A DNA stretch of 64,000 bases, taken from positions 103,788,627 through 103,852,626 of the forward strand of contig NC_077223.1 of the NCBI RefSeq assembly GCF_024763615.1. The letters run 5' to 3'. The DNA is from Phlebotomus papatasi. Its lineage: Eukaryota > Arthropoda > Insecta > Diptera > Psychodidae. Of the stretch, positions 51,901 through 59,100 are shown in pieces (position 1 is the first letter of the stretch; each line of letters begins with the position of its first letter). The translations under genes were made by a program, and so were the position numbers. Under the pieces are notes generated by a model. The model was given only the letters and a program-made list of their open reading frames with translations. It searched no databases and was not told where the DNA came from.

Positions 51901-52780
51901 ATCGGATTTTTATCGATTCTAGATAGTCTAAAAAATTGTTGTTTCCATGGGTACAAAGTGTCCCAAAGGAGACGAAAGAGTTAACTCCTGTGTCAGGTAT
52001 GTCTTCGATCTGTGAAAGTATGACCATATCTCTGCTCATGCCAATGTCGTTCTTGGTTGTCCGCTTTTCACTTACCTCCGGTCCAGAATCACTACTTTTA
52101 TCATGCGTTTACTGCAGACTGCCACTCCTGCCACTCCTAATTACCTGGCTGAGCTTCTTGATGTGGGCTCATCTGTCAGGGCTTCGTGCCTGACCGTGCC
52201 ATTGTCGAGGAGCCATCTCTTTCATGAAACTTTTTTTATGGCGGGTATTTCCATTTGGAATACTCTCCCAAGGAATGAGAGGCAGAGACTTCTTCTGGAC
52301 TTTGTTTCTTCTAGAGCTGCTTAGCTGTTTTCTTTTTTTTCCTATTTTGTATTCTTTGATTTTAAACCTCAGACTTTCATTTATTTGTAAATTGTAAGAT
52401 ATTCTATTCTTATTAAATCTAAATCTAAAATCTAAATCTAAAATCTTTTCCCTGGGGACTTTTTTTTTCAGAGAAAAAACGGCCTTGAGCATGCGAACAG
52501 GATCTTTGCGACAGCCGCCAACAGAATATCCCCAGATGAGCGTGGAAGGGACCAAATGCCTACATCAACAGAGGACATCACTTCCCTTCCCAATGCCAAT
52601 CCCAACATGCTCCATCACAAGCGGAAATTTCGCAACGTAGCCGAATACGCTTTGCTCTATGCCGGTTCTCAGCGTGGACGCTTGGATCAGATCTCCCTGA
52701 TACTCTTCCCCATAAGCTTCCTCCTCTTCACCACCATCTACTGGGTGCTGTATCTGAGTGAATCTCGCAAGAAAATGTGA
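27961..52780 (+). CDS. Cys-loop ligand-gated anion channel subunit (insect pHCl-2/CG6927/CG7589-like)
   Basis: Complete 461-aa pentameric ligand-gated channel subunit. Nine exons whose phases all agree: 27961-27980, 40549-40652, 44921-44988, 45416-45547, 45616-45725, 45822-45904, 48061-48213, 48275-48681, 52472-52780. Signal peptide about residues 1-21 (MRHLWICAIFSMMF); ligand-binding domain 30-245 with the Cys loop C152-x13-C166 (CDMNFVLYPLDVQKC); M1 about 247-265; M2 about 271-290, preceded by VPGRM; M3 about 302-325; a Ser/Pro-rich M3-M4 loop; M4 about 433-454; ends RKKM. The Arg at the base of M2 suggests anion selectivity, though the usual Pro-Ala-Arg is Pro-Gly-Arg. Loop C has one Cys (C227), unlike glycine receptors with two. 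Group assignment is from memory of insect sequences; the ligand (acid, Zn2+ or an unknown) cannot be read from sequence. Confidence 0.9.
28366..29455. mobile_element. TA-flanked element of the CCAAGCTT family, interrupted
   Basis: Left GGAAAGTTCCCAAGCTTTCC and right GCTTGGGACCGTGTAAAGCA with GGGCACTTTCTCCTATA. Relative of 7483, 24623 and 34625; interrupted by 28454-29321. Confidence 0.6.
28454..29321. mobile_element. nested TA-flanked element (GGGTAAAT..CTAATTCAAAAC)
   Basis: TAGGGTAAATGCCCTAATTC pairs with GAATTAGCTTAATTTACCCT A. The host family shows an uninterrupted CAATATATTT at this place, so TA is duplicated. Partial copies at 47557-47955 and 61385-61575. Confidence 0.68.
29747..29890. 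mobile_element. 144-bp inverted repeat, GTGCAGCGCACAATAAC
   Basis: GTGCAGCGCACAATAACTTT is mirrored by AAAGTTATTGTGCGCTGCAC; half copy at 785-878. Confidence 0.7.
30012..31063 (-). mobile_element. 1.05-kb TA-flanked element (GGGTAAGTGTGCCAAATT)
   Basis: TAGGGTAAGTGTGCCAAATT at the left and AATTTGGCACACTTCCCCTA at the right. The minus-strand fragment around 30440-30500 (YDVEKVLEELKKGKLLRESA) resembles the psq-type helix-turn-helix of pogo-like transposases. Non-coding otherwise. Confidence 0.62.
31130..31366 (+). mobile_element. 3' end of a non-LTR retrotransposon (LINE)
   Basis: In frame RPRGRARTRWLNQIQNLALE RLGIEP, typical of the C-terminus of LINE ORF2, then a 3' UTR ending in a GAATGAATGAATGA tail. 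Strongly 5'-truncated. Confidence 0.65.
31664..31834. mobile_element. TA-flanked MITE, CAGTGGGGCAC end
   Basis: TAGGGGACAGTGGGGCACAT pairs with GATGCCCCACAACTCCCTCC TA. Diverged relative of 8282-8505. Confidence 0.65.
31908..32550. mobile_element. possible outer element with nested MITE
   Basis: ATGATAACTTTTCGACACTA and the complement of AGTATCGAAAATAAGTTGTC AT pair weakly. Interrupted by 32009-32439. Confidence 0.4.
32009..32439. mobile_element. TA-flanked MITE, GGGTAAGTGTGCCAAATT (short form)
   Basis: TAGGGTAAGTGTGCCAAATT and TTTTTGGCACACTTACCCTA. Same ends as 30012-31063 with a deleted interior (431 bp against 1052). Confidence 0.75.
32951..33276. mobile_element. CAGTAGA-type MITE, subfamily ATAGTCCA
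   Basis: TIR CAGTAGAGTCTCGCTATAGT, exact complement at the right except for a few bases; TA on both sides. Truncated relative at 44465-44752. Confidence 0.8.
34375..34606. mobile_element. CAGTAGA-type MITE, subfamily CAATCGGGC
   Basis: CAGTGGACTCTCTCTCAATC and GATTGAGCGAAAGTCTACTG; TA flanks. Same interior as 47045-47274 in inverse orientation. Confidence 0.75.
34625..35613. mobile_element. 989-bp TA-flanked element, CCATGCTTGATACGATCC end
   Basis: TAGGGGAAAGTGACCATGCT and AGCATGGTCACTTTCCCCTA are exact complements. The longest uninterrupted member of the ATGCTT family. No clear ORF. Confidence 0.75.
37760..37872 (+). repeat. possible retroelement tail
   Basis: The GGTAAGGGGGGACAGGTAAG duplication is followed by AAACAAAACAAAAA and about 14 A. 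Looks like the 3' end of an A-tailed retroposon, but no head is recognised. Confidence 0.3.
38155..38484. mobile_element. CAGTAGA-type MITE, subfamily AAATTCGAACG (nested)
   Basis: CAGTAGAGTCTTCTAAATTC against AGATTTGAGAGACTCTACTG. The other host copy reads GAATTAGTAATA (near 11309) without it, so TA was duplicated. Confidence 0.85.
38909..39810. mobile_element. 902-bp MITE, GGGTGGAATAACC family (nested)
   Basis: GGGTGGAATAACCGG against GGTGATTCCACCC. The empty site AAATAGGTCTTTTCG at about 11725 in the other host copy proves the TA duplication. Repeats of GTGGCGA/TCGCCAC near both ends. Confidence 0.85.
40326..40406. repeat. fragment of the GGCTCCGGCACACC MITE
   Basis: ATGAAATTTTCTTAATCTAA AAGGTGTGCCAGAGCA matches the right end of 25034-25296. 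Directly abuts the 38018 element. Confidence 0.6.
40549..40652 (+). CDS. Cys-loop channel exon 2
   Basis: Strong acceptor (ccggcttttccag) and donor GTGAGT at 40653. Encodes the end of the signal peptide and the mature N-terminus: AIFSMMFQHSSTINSRLLKP SFSVSDDYDRNMRP. The YDRNMRP segment corresponds to the YDxRxRP start of Cys-loop channels. Reading from an ATG at 40508 instead gives a hydrophilic start and ignores the acceptor. Confidence 0.85.
42017..44355. mobile_element. 2.3-kb TA-flanked element (GGGGAGACCGGGGAGG), interrupted
   Basis: TAGGGGAGACCGGGGAGG and CCTCCCCGGTCTCCCCTA are exact complements. Interior TGGGAC/GTCCCA repeats near both ends (43455-43495, 44100-44160, 44325). Contains 42084-43154. 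Confidence 0.75.
42084..43154 (-). mobile_element. nested element with possible pogo-like transposase remnants
   Basis: TAGGGTAAGGGCTCATAATT and AATTATGAGCTTTTCCCCTT A pair. On the minus strand, ARNALKGSRKGQGMSESART (near 42560) and EQEEDLVRLVHQMKNNGHLI (near 42400) resemble the HTH and following segment of pogo-type transposases. Frames are broken. Confidence 0.6.
44465..44752. mobile_element. 5'-truncated CAGTAGA-type MITE, subfamily ATAGTCCA
   Basis: Matches the interior and right end of 32951-33276 (TTTTTTAAAATTATCAACGA, TCGATAAATTGTGGACCATA) and ends TTCTACTGTA; the left end is lost. Confidence 0.7.
44755..44815. repeat. fragment of the 5837-family MITE
   Basis: TCACAAACATTTACGAACAA TTTTAC and TTTTTTCTGTGTA correspond to the right arm of 5837-6228. 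Abuts the previous remnant. Confidence 0.7.
44921..44988 (+). CDS. Cys-loop channel exon 3
   Basis: Acceptor attttttcag, donor GTGAGT at 44989. Encodes NTLTEVSISLLVNRISGVDE TKE, the first beta strands of the ligand-binding domain. Exit phase 0. Confidence 0.92.
45416..45547 (+). CDS. Cys-loop channel exon 4
   Basis: Acceptor aacttgcag, donor GTGAGA at 45548. Encodes EVSFDVFLQMTWEDIRIRPA RLDDEELRVNGFLELTLEER NRIW, covering the loop D region. 44 codons, phase 0 both ends. Confidence 0.93.
45616..45725 (+). CDS. Cys-loop channel exon 5
   Basis: Acceptor ctttaaag, donor GTTCGT at 45726 (a weaker GT). Encodes IPDLYIRQLREMKLLKLFEE ISSLRLYGNSTINLRI plus two bases. IPDLYI is the W-x-P-D strand (loop A side); NST is a possible glycosylation site. 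Confidence 0.9.
45822..45904 (+). CDS. Cys-loop channel exon 6 (Cys loop)
   Basis: Acceptor aattttatag, donor GTAAGT at 45905. Encodes ATIIINCDMNFVLYPLDVQK CRVDFSS with the signature disulfide pair C152/C166 separated by 13 residues. Confidence 0.95.
46152..46330. mobile_element. 179-bp TA-flanked MITE, GGGTAAGGCACACTACC end
   Basis: TAGGGTAAGGCACACTACCT TCGGACGACT is mirrored imperfectly by AGTCGTATGAAGGTAGCATT CTTTTCCCTA. Confidence 0.68.
47045..47274. mobile_element. CAGTAGA-type MITE, subfamily CAATCGGGC
   Basis: CAGTAGACTCTCACTCAATC against CATTGAGAGAGAGTCTACTG; TA flanks. Confidence 0.8.
47557..47955. repeat. partial copy of the 28454 element
   Basis: Collinear with 28911-29318 (GAAATAGGTAATTTTTTCAT, CATGGTCGATCGATGAAAAA, GTTTCCATTTGGAG); right end TAGCTTAATTTACTA. 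Confidence 0.7.
48061..48213 (+). CDS. Cys-loop channel exon 7
   Basis: Acceptor attatttag, donor GTGAGT at 48214. Encodes YKYPVKDMTFRWKKDNPLTF PHDFGDGFFRLPRYVVSFLT DPEPKIINYGD (loops B and C). Phase 1 both ends. Confidence 0.94.
48275..48681 (+). CDS. Cys-loop channel exon 8 (M1-M3)
   Basis: Acceptor accctcag, donor GTAAGT at 48682. Encodes ADHCSARLEITLSREVKSYL through M1, M2 (RMVLLVTTLLSLVTMFDTV), M3 (EVWLISCTLFVFLALMEYFI) and the start of the cytoplasmic loop. Exit phase 0. Confidence 0.97.
49707..51020 (-). mobile_element. decayed Tc1/mariner transposon
   Basis: 1314 bp. TIRs CAGGGTGGCTGAAAAAAATG and the complement of CATTTTTTTTCAGTCACCCT G, TA on both sides. Minus-strand transposase fragments: ELKRDNLMSVYFAGNAEAVI (50860-50800), RERSYDNLDVLMATGSQGPP (near 50340), PLGFLGYTIKMNANVFLEIV, then KQWKFDQDT, in which the last D is a catalytic candidate. 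Multiple stops; inactive. Confidence 0.8.
51022..51560. repeat. dispersed repeat with TTCCTTGAGTCC..TGACG..CATC..GATGTAC units
   Basis: Two diverged copies (51040-51160 and 51400-51545) share AAATYTTCCTTGAGTCC and ATCCTMSGATGTAC-type motifs. The left part of the first copy lies at 49560-49704, before the mariner element. Another relative is at 59700-59840. Confidence 0.55.
52472..52780 (+). CDS. Cys-loop channel exon 9 (loop and M4)
   Basis: Acceptor tttttttcag, stop TGA 52778-52780. Encodes the M3-M4 loop and M4 (ISLILFPISFLLFTTIYWVL), ending YLSESRKKM. AATAAA motifs at 52935 and 52942 are candidate poly(A) signals. Confidence 0.94.
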   Translation, partial: RKNGLEHANRIFATAANRISPDERGRDQMPTSTEDITSLPNANPNMLHHKRKFRNVAEYALLYAGSQRGRLDQISLILFPISFLLFTTIYWVLYLSESRKKM

Positions 52781-53029
52781 TATATCCTGCATCTTGTCCA
52801 CTTCATCCTCACCAAGTGACCATGAAAATGCCTTTTTACAAAAACTACATCCTTCCTCTCTGCAGCTTCTTCAGCGAACTAGCCATGAGTGCGTTATACG
52901 AGGTTTTTCCTAACCCTTCATTATTAATTATTAAAATAAATAATAAAAATAACTTATATTTCTTCAAATATATTAAATTCTTTTCCTTTATTTTCACATT
53001 TCGTTTCTCTACTCTTTTGGCGCTTTCCT

Positions 53030-53140
53030 TCACTTTCCATTCCAGTATCCGACTTTTCCATTCTCAAAGGCTAAATTTATCCTTGGTTGAGGGATTAAAC
53101 GTCCTATTTTCACTACTCCAATATTCTCATCCTCGAAATA
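53030..53140 (-). CDS. FAM91A1: FAM91A1 exon 7 (terminal)
   Basis: A 58-nt intron precedes it (acceptor TTTTCTGGCAG). Encodes YFEDENIGVVKIGRLIPQPR INLAFENGKVGYWNGK then TGA at 53032-53030. The NLAFENGKVGYWNG motif matches the family's conserved C-terminus. A minus-strand AATAAA lies at 52992-52987. Confidence 0.82.
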   Translation of the reverse strand, partial: YFEDENIGVVKIGRLIPQPRINLAFENGKVGYWNGK

Positions 53141-56100
53141 CTGCCAGAAAATTGAGGAATTTAATCAAAAAATTGAAGAAAAATTGGAAAATACTTACCA
53201 GACACTGAGATACAAATTGCAAAAATTTCCTGTTCATCTCACTATTGGACTCCTGAAGGACCTGCAGACTAAAATTGAAAAGAAAAAAGAAAAATACATT
53301 CGCTTTATTGCAATATTTTGCGCAGGTAACATTTAAATAGGCCACATCCATAATGAATTTAAGCCACGCCCCTTTCGGAACTTAACGAAGAATTTTCAGT
53401 GGCAAATAAAATTTCTACCGATTCCATCGAGTGAAAAAAACAATTTAAAAAGAAATTCCCATCTTGGCTATTAATACCGTAACTAATAATTTTAACATAC
53501 TTAACGAAGGATTCTCTGCTGTGTAAATTTTCTACTGATTTTTTTTGTTCGTGTGCTAAAATTCATTTTCATTCATTTTCCAATGAATATTTTCACTGAC
53601 TTAACGAAGAATTTTATCCTTCAGTAAAATTATCCACTGATTTCATGTGGGTGCTGAAATCAATTTGACAAAAAAAAATTCAATGATTTTCAAGAATTTT
53701 TAATGAGCACATAATTTTTACTGACTTAACGAAAACTTTTCTGCCCTAAATGAAATTTTCTACCAGTTCCATCAAATATAAAATCAATTTAACGAAAAAC
53801 TTTTCATTTTAAATGTACTTCTCTATCGATCTCACAAGTTTCATCAACTTAACGAAGAATTTTTCATCTTCAAAAGCGATTATGGTCGTTTAATGGACTT
53901 GACGAAGAAGTATTTGTCTTAAATATCAATTTCTACAATGGTTACATTAACCAGGTTCACAGACTTAGCGAAGAATTTCTTACATTTAACGACAATTTTA
54001 CATTTTTATTACTCTTCTTGATGTTTTATTGCTTAAAATAATTTAACAAAAGAATAACTAAACCGGTATTATAAGTCTTATCCATTTTAATGGCTACTTC
54101 AACCGACTTCAGCAATTTAACGATAAATTTCCTACCTCTAATGACTATTAATTGATCTTATGGGGTTACTTAAATTGTTTTTTAAGAATAGACTTTCCGT
54201 TTTTAGCGGCAATTATCGATTTAATGAAGTTTTCTGTCTTCAATTGTAATTTTTATCGACTTTTATAGTTACGTATGGTCCATCGTTAGAGGCAGGTGAT
54301 ATCAGATATACCCCCTTCCGTCATTTTGCAACACGCCCAAATTTTGTTTTTTTTTTCTCAATAACTCAGCCCCTATGGCAAGGATCGGCCTTAGACTTTA
54401 ATATGTTATAGACGGACCTTAGAAAAATTAGAAAACGGTTAGCTACCTCCGACTCCCCTGACCCGAGCTATAAGGGGTCAAAAATAGAATTTTAAAATAG
54501 CCATATCTCCGGTTCCAATTGTCAAAATTTGAAAAATATTGGTGTTTTCGAAAACTCTCGTTAAGTACTAAAACTAAACACTTCTGACTGCATCAACATG
54601 ATCGGATTCAATCGAAAGTCCGATTAATCGAAAATCTATCTTCGAAAATTCGATGTCGAATATTTTAAAAACTACATTTTTCGATGAAATTTTAATTATT
54701 TTTTTTAAATTTTTGAGGTCGAAAGTTTTCGAACAGTGGATCACATTTTGTCATCGCTCTACCCTTGCCTGAGCTGTAAATGAAAATAACTTGACCGGGC
54801 CATATCTTCGCTGCTCATGAAGTGACTTCGATGAAATTTTAGGATGTTGTAGTTTAGGTCAGAACCTTTCCATCACTCAGAAAAATAATCGAGTAAAACT
54901 TACTCGAATCGATGTTGAATTAACTCTTTTTCGTTGTGACTTTTGATTAACTATATTTTAGAGTTGATTTTACTCCTATTTAGGTGTAAAATTCGGAAGA
55001 GTTGTTTTAACTTTTCTTTCTAAAATTTACATGACAAAGGAGTGTAAATAACTCGTTTTAAGAGTTAAAATAACTCGTTTCAAGTGTTAAAAAAATCTTT
55101 TTTAGAGTTAAAATAACTCTTTTAAATCCCAAAATGAATAGGTTTTGCAATTTTTCGTTTTTTTTTTTAATTTTATCATTTTCTTTATTAAATACTTTCT
55201 TGACGTCAAGTGTGATGCACGCACATGTCGTCTTGAAACACTATTAGGCATATATTTATAGTTGATGTTCCATATGAACTTTGTCATACGAAAATCTTCT
55301 TGACTGAAGTATATTTTTAAAACGAAAACACTTAAGCATATACTTCAGTCGAGAAGAAATTTTACATCGAAAAAGAGTAATAATTACATCGATATACAAC
55401 AAATTAATTCAACTCGCATGAAGAGTTGTTTCAACTCTATTTACTAAAGTTTACAACAAATAAGAGTATCTTCTTGATATCTTTGTCGGAAGACGAATAG
55501 ATGTTCACTAAACACCCTTTTACTTGAATCTTGCGGAAATATGAAGAAATTTAAAGAAAATATCATTTCAAATGACAAGCTTCCTAATTCGCGCGCAATT
55601 CAACTTGAGAGAGAGATAGAGGCACAAATAACTCACTTGACAAAAGTCTGGCGGCGCTGCTGTTGCAAAAAATCTCTGAAATGCGACAAAATATTTTCTT
55701 CTCTATTTTATCCTTATTAGCAGGTCGTGTCCCTTCTTGTAATATGTACTTTTGCATTCCTTATTAACCAAAATAGTGTTGTACAAAAGGGTGTTTATCA
55801 AACCTATTCTGAATTTTGGGACAGCTAAAAAGAATATGAGTCTTCCAGCTCAAAATTTCATTCCAATGTTTTTGTTGTAATATCGACAATTATTCACAAT
55901 TAACTCAAATAACTGTATTCAACTAAGTTATTAAAGGATTTTCTGATGAAAATGACTTTACTCTAAGGAATTAAACAATTTTCACATTAAAAAAAACCTC
56001 TCATTTTCTCTACGTGAATTTTACCGGGATTTCGAAGAATCCCAACTGGCACCGCCAAATTCACTTCGGCTTTATTTTTGCACAGGCCTGCCCTAAAGCA

Positions 56101-59100
56101 TAATATTTACACCGATTTCGGATCAATAATGCAGGGTAAAATAAACATTTCCGGAATGCTATTTTAACTTTTCGGATTTCTCTCAGTGAAGGTTTGTATA
56201 GGGGGCGTGGCCTAAAATTTCTTTTGGGTAGACCTTATCAAAGCATATGGAATCAACTGAAAAGGCAAGAAAAGACTCTTACTTGTCTTCTGACACCAAG
56301 TGCTTCACCAGACTCTCGCAAATCCTGGTATTGCAGTCCACATCGAACAGCGGAACTCCAAAGTTGACATCGAGGAGCGTCCAATCTTCTCCGGAATCTT
56401 CTGCTTTCCCTCCACTTTCCTCTCCCTCTGGACCATCCACAATTGCAATCTCGATGGAATTCTGCGACACCAGCTCCTTCCCTCCTCCATACCTTCCCTC
56501 ACACTGTGCCAGTTCTGCCAGTTCCGTCTCCAGCAGCTCATTGCAATCCTCGCTGCGGAAGACATTCGATGGGGATGTACTCTTGGGCGTCACTGCAAAA
56601 TGCTCCTCATCCGGCGACTTCAGTTTTGCCAATTCATTGCTCTTGGACTTGTGAATGGTGATCTCTGAGCCATCCATGGGCGTTAGGAGTTCATTGGGTG
56701 GAGCCGTTGGGGTCAGAGGAATTCCCTCTCCGAAGGATGCATCCTTGGATATTGTGGAATCCTCCATGGATGGAGTGACAGATGGTCCAGAATTTCGACG
56801 TCCTTTTCGCCTTTCTGGCCTCTTGAGATGCACATTGACATCGTAATTTGACTCACAACCGAGATCAGGGACGCCAGTATTGAGGAATGTGATGTAGCCA
56901 CAGGTGCTGGACAGATTTAGATGTTCGGAAAGTTTCTCTACAGCCCGGTGCCTGGCCCATTTCTGGCGATTTACGTCATTTCTGTGGAATGGGAAGGATT
57001 CATAGCGAATCTCGGCGGGTTGACGAATTCCATAACCCTGCACAAGGACACTACCATTCTTCAGTTGCTCATTGAGTGCAATGAAGTTATCCGTGTTGAG
57101 GATGTAGGAATCTGTGTGAACAATCGTCACCAGGAGTTTTCCGTAGCCCAAAAATATTCTCGGAAGGCTCTTGAGCTTAGTGCCCCGGGTCAGAAGGAGG
57201 CTTGGCGGACCAAAACCCGATATGTGGTAGTAGAACATACGAAGCCAAAGATGGGAAGTATCGCAGCTCTTGTGGAATTGACCAAAAAAGGGAATGGAGA
57301 GAAGATGGGTGAAACTACTGGTGAGCGGAGCTGCTGAACAGATGAATTTGTATTTTTTCTCCAGCAAACGATCCCGTGTCTTGTAATCCAGACTCTCCAG
57401 GCATTCCAGCCTCAACAGATCCAGGCCACATGCCAAATTATTGCGCAACGCAATGATTGTGGACCTTAGAATGACAGCATGAGCAAAGTACCGACCAACC
57501 TCACCCTCTCCCTCAGCATCCAAAAGTGATACCTTCTCCAACTCCGCCAGAAACGTATCCATGCTCTCATCACAGAGCTTTCCCACCTCAAACATCGTCA
57601 CTGCATGATTCTTCAGTCCTGGCGAGAGATTTCCCATCATCAGGAAGGCCGCTAGAGTGGAATCAAAGAGAAACCCTATTCGCTTTCCTCCCTTGAAATT
57701 CGGATCAAGTGGCTTGATCAAACTCCGACTATCCTGAGCATCTTCCACGGCATTCACCTCATTTTTCTTCTTCGCCGACGACGGAGTCTTACACTCCGTG
57801 GACGACGACGAAGAATTATTAATGATAGAAAAATCACTAGTTCCATCCGATGAATTGCACTCAGTTGCCGACAAATTAACCATCTCCTCCATATCCAATC
57901 CCTCTTCCTTCCCCGTCGGACTCTCCGATACCTTCCCTTTGGCATCCACCAACCCATCATCCGTCTCATTCATCAGCAACGAATGATAATTCAGAGGAGT
58001 TATCTGTGGCCTCTCCTCTTCAATTCTCTCAACATTCTCCCAACTTCCATGCAAATTAGCCACTTCAATTTCATTCTTCTTCCGGGCAAAACCCAAACGA
58101 CAGAGCAGAGACACAGCATGCTTCACCGTGTCCAAATTGACCTGAAGCATCTGGGCTAATTCAGAGATTGTCATATGTTCGTCCGTACTGACAAAAACCT
58201 TGTACAGCAGATTCTCAAAATAATCCCCACAGACGCGGTTCATCACAAAATTCTTTAGTGGCGGAATGCAGATTTTATCCTCGCCACTTATTGGCACATC
58301 CAAATACACCAGACCCTTCCTGTACAAACTATGCACCACATGGTAGTCCACCTGACCCACCGTGCGTGACCCGAAGTCTATCAAGTCATCAATGAGGCTC
58401 CTTTCGGCATCATTCACAAACTACAACACCGCATTTGTTTTTTTTCAAATTCAACATCTACCTCTTAATTTAAGAGAACAGTGCCTTAAACTTAAACTTA
58501 TTTTGAACCATGGAATTAAAAGTAATTTAGAAATCATTTAAATTTTGTTGTAAACTAACCCCTGGCAAGTTGTCTGAAATTTGAAGTCACTTTCTCATAC
58601 TTCGATTTAAAGGACAATGAGACCTATACCATTGAATAGGTATTGGCAAAGGTAACAACTTTTGTTCCGGAACCAACCCCAAAAGTACGTAAAAAAAAAA
58701 CACTAAAGCATAAAACATGTGTATAAGAATTATAATGATTTTTTATGCAAATCTCCTTTTATATAATAACGGTTAATCGTATATTGCTTGTTTTTAAGAA
58801 TAATTTGTAAAGAAGGACTCAAAGAAAATTTTCCTGGAACAAACCATATCTTTATCTCTTCATTTTCCCTGAAGTTTTCCAGATCTTCCTTAAAAATCTT
58901 TTACCATCTTTTAAATTCATAAAAAAAGGATTGTATCTAGAGAAATGTCTCTTACGGGGTTATCACACTTGCACATTAAAATTTTAATGTGATTCAAATT
59001 AATTGTCGCTTGTGAGCGTCCAATATGTTATTTGTGTCTTTGAGTCACTTAATATTTGGGGTTTTTCTATTTATTGATAAAGAAATGGACTTGGCCTGCA

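Larger units (their letters stand above)
48748..52446 (+). mobile_element. jockey/CR1-like LINE remnant in the M3-M4 intron, split
   Basis: 48757-49560 encodes reverse transcriptase with frameshifts: SGFRRGHNTISALLRVHHDI, LVLFDFSKAFDSLPH, SRGVGQGFILGPLFFSLFIN and YADDLQIY. 52010-52323 encodes the LINE C-terminus (FFMAGISIWNTLPRN). It ends with TCTAAA repeats (52420-52446). The middle is replaced by other repeats and a mariner-type element. Sense to the host gene. Confidence 0.8.
53269..56282 (-). other. FAM91A1 intron 5 (3.0 kb)
   Basis: Contains a degenerate ~60-bp tandem array (53368-54260), a short tandem patch (55035-55130) and AT-rich sequence. No exon was found between exons 5 and 6. 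The ends TCACTCAGAAAAATAATC (about 54892) and the complement of GATTTCTCTCAGTGA (about 56176) may bound one element. Confidence 0.65.

Noticed and set aside
56279..56281. TAA as the true stop of FAM91A1
   Set aside because: It overlaps a strong donor, and two downstream exons continue the family C-terminus in matching phase.
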